Shown one piece after another: positions 5,468-7,420 of a DNA stretch of 7,420 nt. The notes beneath the pieces are model-generated. The model saw nothing but the letters and a program-made list of their open reading frames with translations, did not search any database and had not been told where the DNA came from. Made by a program: the position numbers and the translations under genes. The stretch is from Betaproteobacteria bacterium. GTDB taxonomy: Bacteria; Pseudomonadota; Gammaproteobacteria; Burkholderiales; SG8-39. Position 1 is the first letter of the stretch, and every line of letters begins with the position of its first letter. The stretch is from contig VBDM01000043.1 in assembly GCA_005881355.1 (NCBI GenBank), forward strand, positions 1 through 7,420. Direction: 5' to 3'.

Positions 5468-7420
5468 TCAGCGCTGAATAGTTTGCCACATCTTCGACAG
5501 CCGTTTGACCGAAACCGGCACGGAGGTCTTCAGCTCCTGGGCGAAAAGCTGCACGCGCAGCTCCTCGAGGAGCCAGCGGAACTGCTCGAGCTGCGGGTCG
5601 CGGCTGGTCGACTTGAGCTGCCTCGCCTGGTCCCTCTGCCACCGGGCGGCGAGCGGCGCAAATTCCGCGAAGAGGCGCGCGTCGCGCTGCGGATCCGCGC
5701 GCAGCTTGTCCAGCCGCAGGCCCGCCGCCTTGAGATAGCGCGGGAAATGCCGCAGGCGCTCGTAGGGAGTCCGTTCGATGAACCGCCCGGACAAAAGGCG
5801 GGACACGTACTCTTGAACGTCGCGGCAGGGCTCGGGAAACGCCTTGGAGAGCTGCTGCAGCTTCTTCTGCAGCGCCGCGTGCTCGGCGAGGATCGTCCCG
5901 GCGAGTCGCGCGATCTCCTGGGCGAGCAAGGTCACCCGCGAGCGCGCCTCGTCGCGGCGACGGTCGAACTCCGCCCGCGTCCGCGGCCAGGGCTCCTGCA
6001 GGCAGGCGCGGTCGAACGCAGCAGCCAGCAGTTGCTCCTTGAGCTCAGCCGCGTCGCCCAGGGCCGTGAACTGCACGGCCATCGCCTGCAGACCGGGCAG
6101 ATTCTTCTCGATATGTCGGGCTTGCTCCTTGAGCTGCAGCATGAACAGGCGCCGCAGTCCGGCGCGGTGCGCCTCGCGCGCCTTGTCCGCGGAGTCGAAC
6201 ACTTCGAGGCTGACCGAGTCGACGCGGTCGACCAGGCCCGGATAACCGATCAGCGTCTGGGAGCCGCGCCGGATCTCCATCACCTCCTCCAGATCGCCGA
6301 AATCCCAGGCGGCGACTTTCGCAGCAGCCGGTGCGTCGCTGCGCGCCAGCTCGGCGAACTGCTCTCCGGCCTTCTGGCCGAGCTCGGCGCGCAGCTGCGC
6401 GAGGTTGCGGCCCGCCGCGAGCTGCCGGCCGTGCTCGTCGACGACGCGGAAATTCATCGACAGGTGCGCCGGGAGCGTCTCCGGCCGGAAGGCATCGAGC
6501 GGAACGGCGAGGTTCAGCTCGCGGCGCGCGTAGCGGGCGATGGCCTGCGCAAGCGGCGCATCCTGCGCTTCGTTCGCCGCGAGGAAGGCGTCGACGAACT
6601 CCGACAGCGGGCCGAGCTGGTGACGGAGCTTCTGCGGCAGCGACTTGGCGAGCCGCGTGATCTTCTCGCGCGCGAGCCCCGGCACCAGCCAGTCGCATTT
6701 CGCCGCGTCGATCTGGTTCAAGGCGAGAAGCGGCACGGTGAGAGTCACGCCGTCGCGCGGTGAGCCCGGCTCGTGATGGTAGTCGAGCGCGAAGCTGTGT
6801 CCCGCCATCTTGAGCTGGTGCGGGAACTGCACCGTCGTGATCCCCGCGGCCTCGTGGCGCATCAGGTCCTCGCGCTTGAGGAAAAGCAGCTTCGGATTCG
6901 CGCTCTCGGCTTCGCGGCGCCAGCGGTCGAAATCCGCGCCGTTGTGGATCCCTTCGGGAATGAGGCTCTCGTAGAAGGCGCAGATCAGCTCCTCGTCCAC
7001 CAGCACGTCGGGCCTGCGAGACTTGTGCTCGAGCTGCTCGATCTCGCGGATGAGCCTGCGATTGTGCAGGAAGAACGGCGCGCGCGTGTCGTAGTCGCCC
7101 CCGACCAACGCCTGGCGGATGAAGATCTTCCTCGATTCGGCCGGGTCCATCGGGCCGTAGTGCACGCGCCGCTTCGCATAGAGCAGCAGCCCGTAGAGCG
7201 TTCCGCGCTCGAACGCGGCGACGCGCGCCGGCTGCTTCTCCCAGTGCGGCTCGTACTGGTGACGCTTGACGAGATGCGCGCCGATCGACTCGAGCCACTC
7301 GGGTGAGAGGGTAGCGACGCAGCGCGCGTACAGGCGCGTGGTTTCGGTCAGCTCCGCCGCCATGACCCAGGGTCCGGCCTTCCTCCTCACTCCCGAGCCA
7401 GGGTGAATCCAGAAGCGGAT
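5468..7420 (-). CDS. hrpA: ATP-dependent RNA helicase HrpA, C-terminal half; 5' end beyond the window
   Basis: HrpA is a large cytoplasmic DEAH-box RNA helicase; in Escherichia coli it is about 1300 residues and has been linked to mRNA processing and ribosome-related RNA remodelling. The visible 650 codons are the C-terminal portion with the DUF3418 region; the helicase core (Walker A, DEAH and motif VI) and OB-fold should lie to the right of the window. Seen, numbering from the window edge: IRFWIHPGSG (1-10), then GPWVMAAELTETTRLYARCVA, HWEKQPARVAAFERGTLYGL, RRVHYGPMDPAESRKIFIRQALV, APFFLHNRRLIREIEQLEHKSRR and DVLVDEELICAFYE, all characteristic blocks of the HrpA C-terminus. The frame runs open through the right edge, so an internal ATG or GTG (for example GTG at 7390) should not be taken as the start. 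The stop is TGA at 5468-5470. It is probably the first visible gene of a three-gene minus-strand cluster. No frameshift is seen. Confidence 0.95.
   Translation of the reverse strand: MRFWIHPGSGVRRKAGPWVMAAELTETTRLYARCVATLSPEWLESIGAHLVKRHQYEPHWEKQPARVAAFERGTLYGLLLYAKRRVHYGPMDPAESRKIFIRQALVGGDYDTRAPFFLHNRRLIREIEQLEHKSRRPDVLVDEELICAFYESLIPEGIHNGADFDRWRREAESANPKLLFLKREDLMRHEAAGITTVQFPHQLKMAGHSFALDYHHEPGSPRDGVTLTVPLLALNQIDAAKCDWLVPGLAREKITRLAKSLPQKLRHQLGPLSEFVDAFLAANEAQDAPLAQAIARYARRELNLAVPLDAFRPETLPAHLSMNFRVVDEHGRQLAAGRNLAQLRAELGQKAGEQFAELARSDAPAAAKVAAWDFGDLEEVMEIRRGSQTLIGYPGLVDRVDSVSLEVFDSADKAREAHRAGLRRLFMLQLKEQARHIEKNLPGLQAMAVQFTALGDAAELKEQLLAAAFDRACLQEPWPRTRAEFDRRRDEARSRVTLLAQEIARLAGTILAEHAALQKKLQQLSKAFPEPCRDVQEYVSRLLSGRFIERTPYERLRHFPRYLKAAGLRLDKLRADPQRDARLFAEFAPLAARWQRDQARQLKSTSRDPQLEQFRWLLEELRVQLFAQELKTSVPVSVKRLSKMWQTIQR

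Noticed and set aside
4480..5481. 333-codon plus-strand frame opposite the EI24 gene
   Set aside because: It is Gln/Arg/His/Pro-rich and antisense to a clear membrane protein. Its composition is what the reverse of hydrophobic codons gives.
5333..6763. 476-codon plus-strand frame opposite hrpA and the EI24 start
   Set aside because: It crosses the intergenic gap and two real minus-strand genes and is low-complexity (Leu, Arg, Glu), a mirror of the helicase codons rather than a gene.
1..7420. Search for a defence system, mobile element, CRISPR array or tRNA
   Set aside because: No direct-repeat array, transposase, integrase, terminal inverted repeats or tRNA-like cloverleaf was seen; all long coding regions are accounted for by housekeeping families.

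Overview
The window reads as an ordinary chromosomal stretch of a GC-rich betaproteobacterium that makes polyhydroxyalkanoate (PHA). The protein types support this: a PHA-granule phasin, a long HrpA helicase, GluQ, a type II NADH dehydrogenase, and an EI24 protein next to a CinA-like protein. The genus cannot be read from the sequence. There is no mobile element, CRISPR array, rRNA or tRNA. Most long alternative reading frames are antisense shadows of the real genes, as expected at this GC content.

Layout from left to right: (1) the N-terminal 367 residues of a type II NADH:quinone oxidoreductase on the minus strand, running off the left edge; (2) after a 47-bp divergent gap, gluQ on the plus strand, which encodes the tRNA(Asp) queuosine glutamylation enzyme; (3) a DMT/EamA permease on the minus strand, convergent with gluQ with 7 bp between stop codons; (4) an AT-rich intergenic region of about 300 bp with a good sigma70-type promoter, reading into (5) a phasin gene on the plus strand, followed by a two-hairpin 3' UTR; (6) a minus-strand cluster, in transcription order hrpA (C-terminal 650 codons, running off the right edge), an EI24/CysZ-like membrane protein, and a stand-alone CinA N-terminal-type molybdopterin-binding protein. 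The last two are separated by 1 nt, and the cluster converges on the phasin gene.

Functionally these are separate housekeeping units: respiratory chain, tRNA modification, metabolite transport, PHA-granule coating, and RNA helicase plus accessory genes. The least ordinary part is the phasin transcription unit. Its upstream region carries five TTGCA motifs, including an 11-bp palindrome abutting the -35, which could be an operator for the PHA repressor PhaR. Its 5' leader has two TACGGAG Shine-Dalgarno-like copies and a short overlapping upstream ORF. Its 3' UTR holds a hairpin with a UCC-repeat (anti-Shine-Dalgarno-like) loop three bases ahead of a strong intrinsic terminator, an architecture like that of 3'-UTR-derived small RNAs. 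This is the best candidate for something undescribed, and it is an inference from sequence only.
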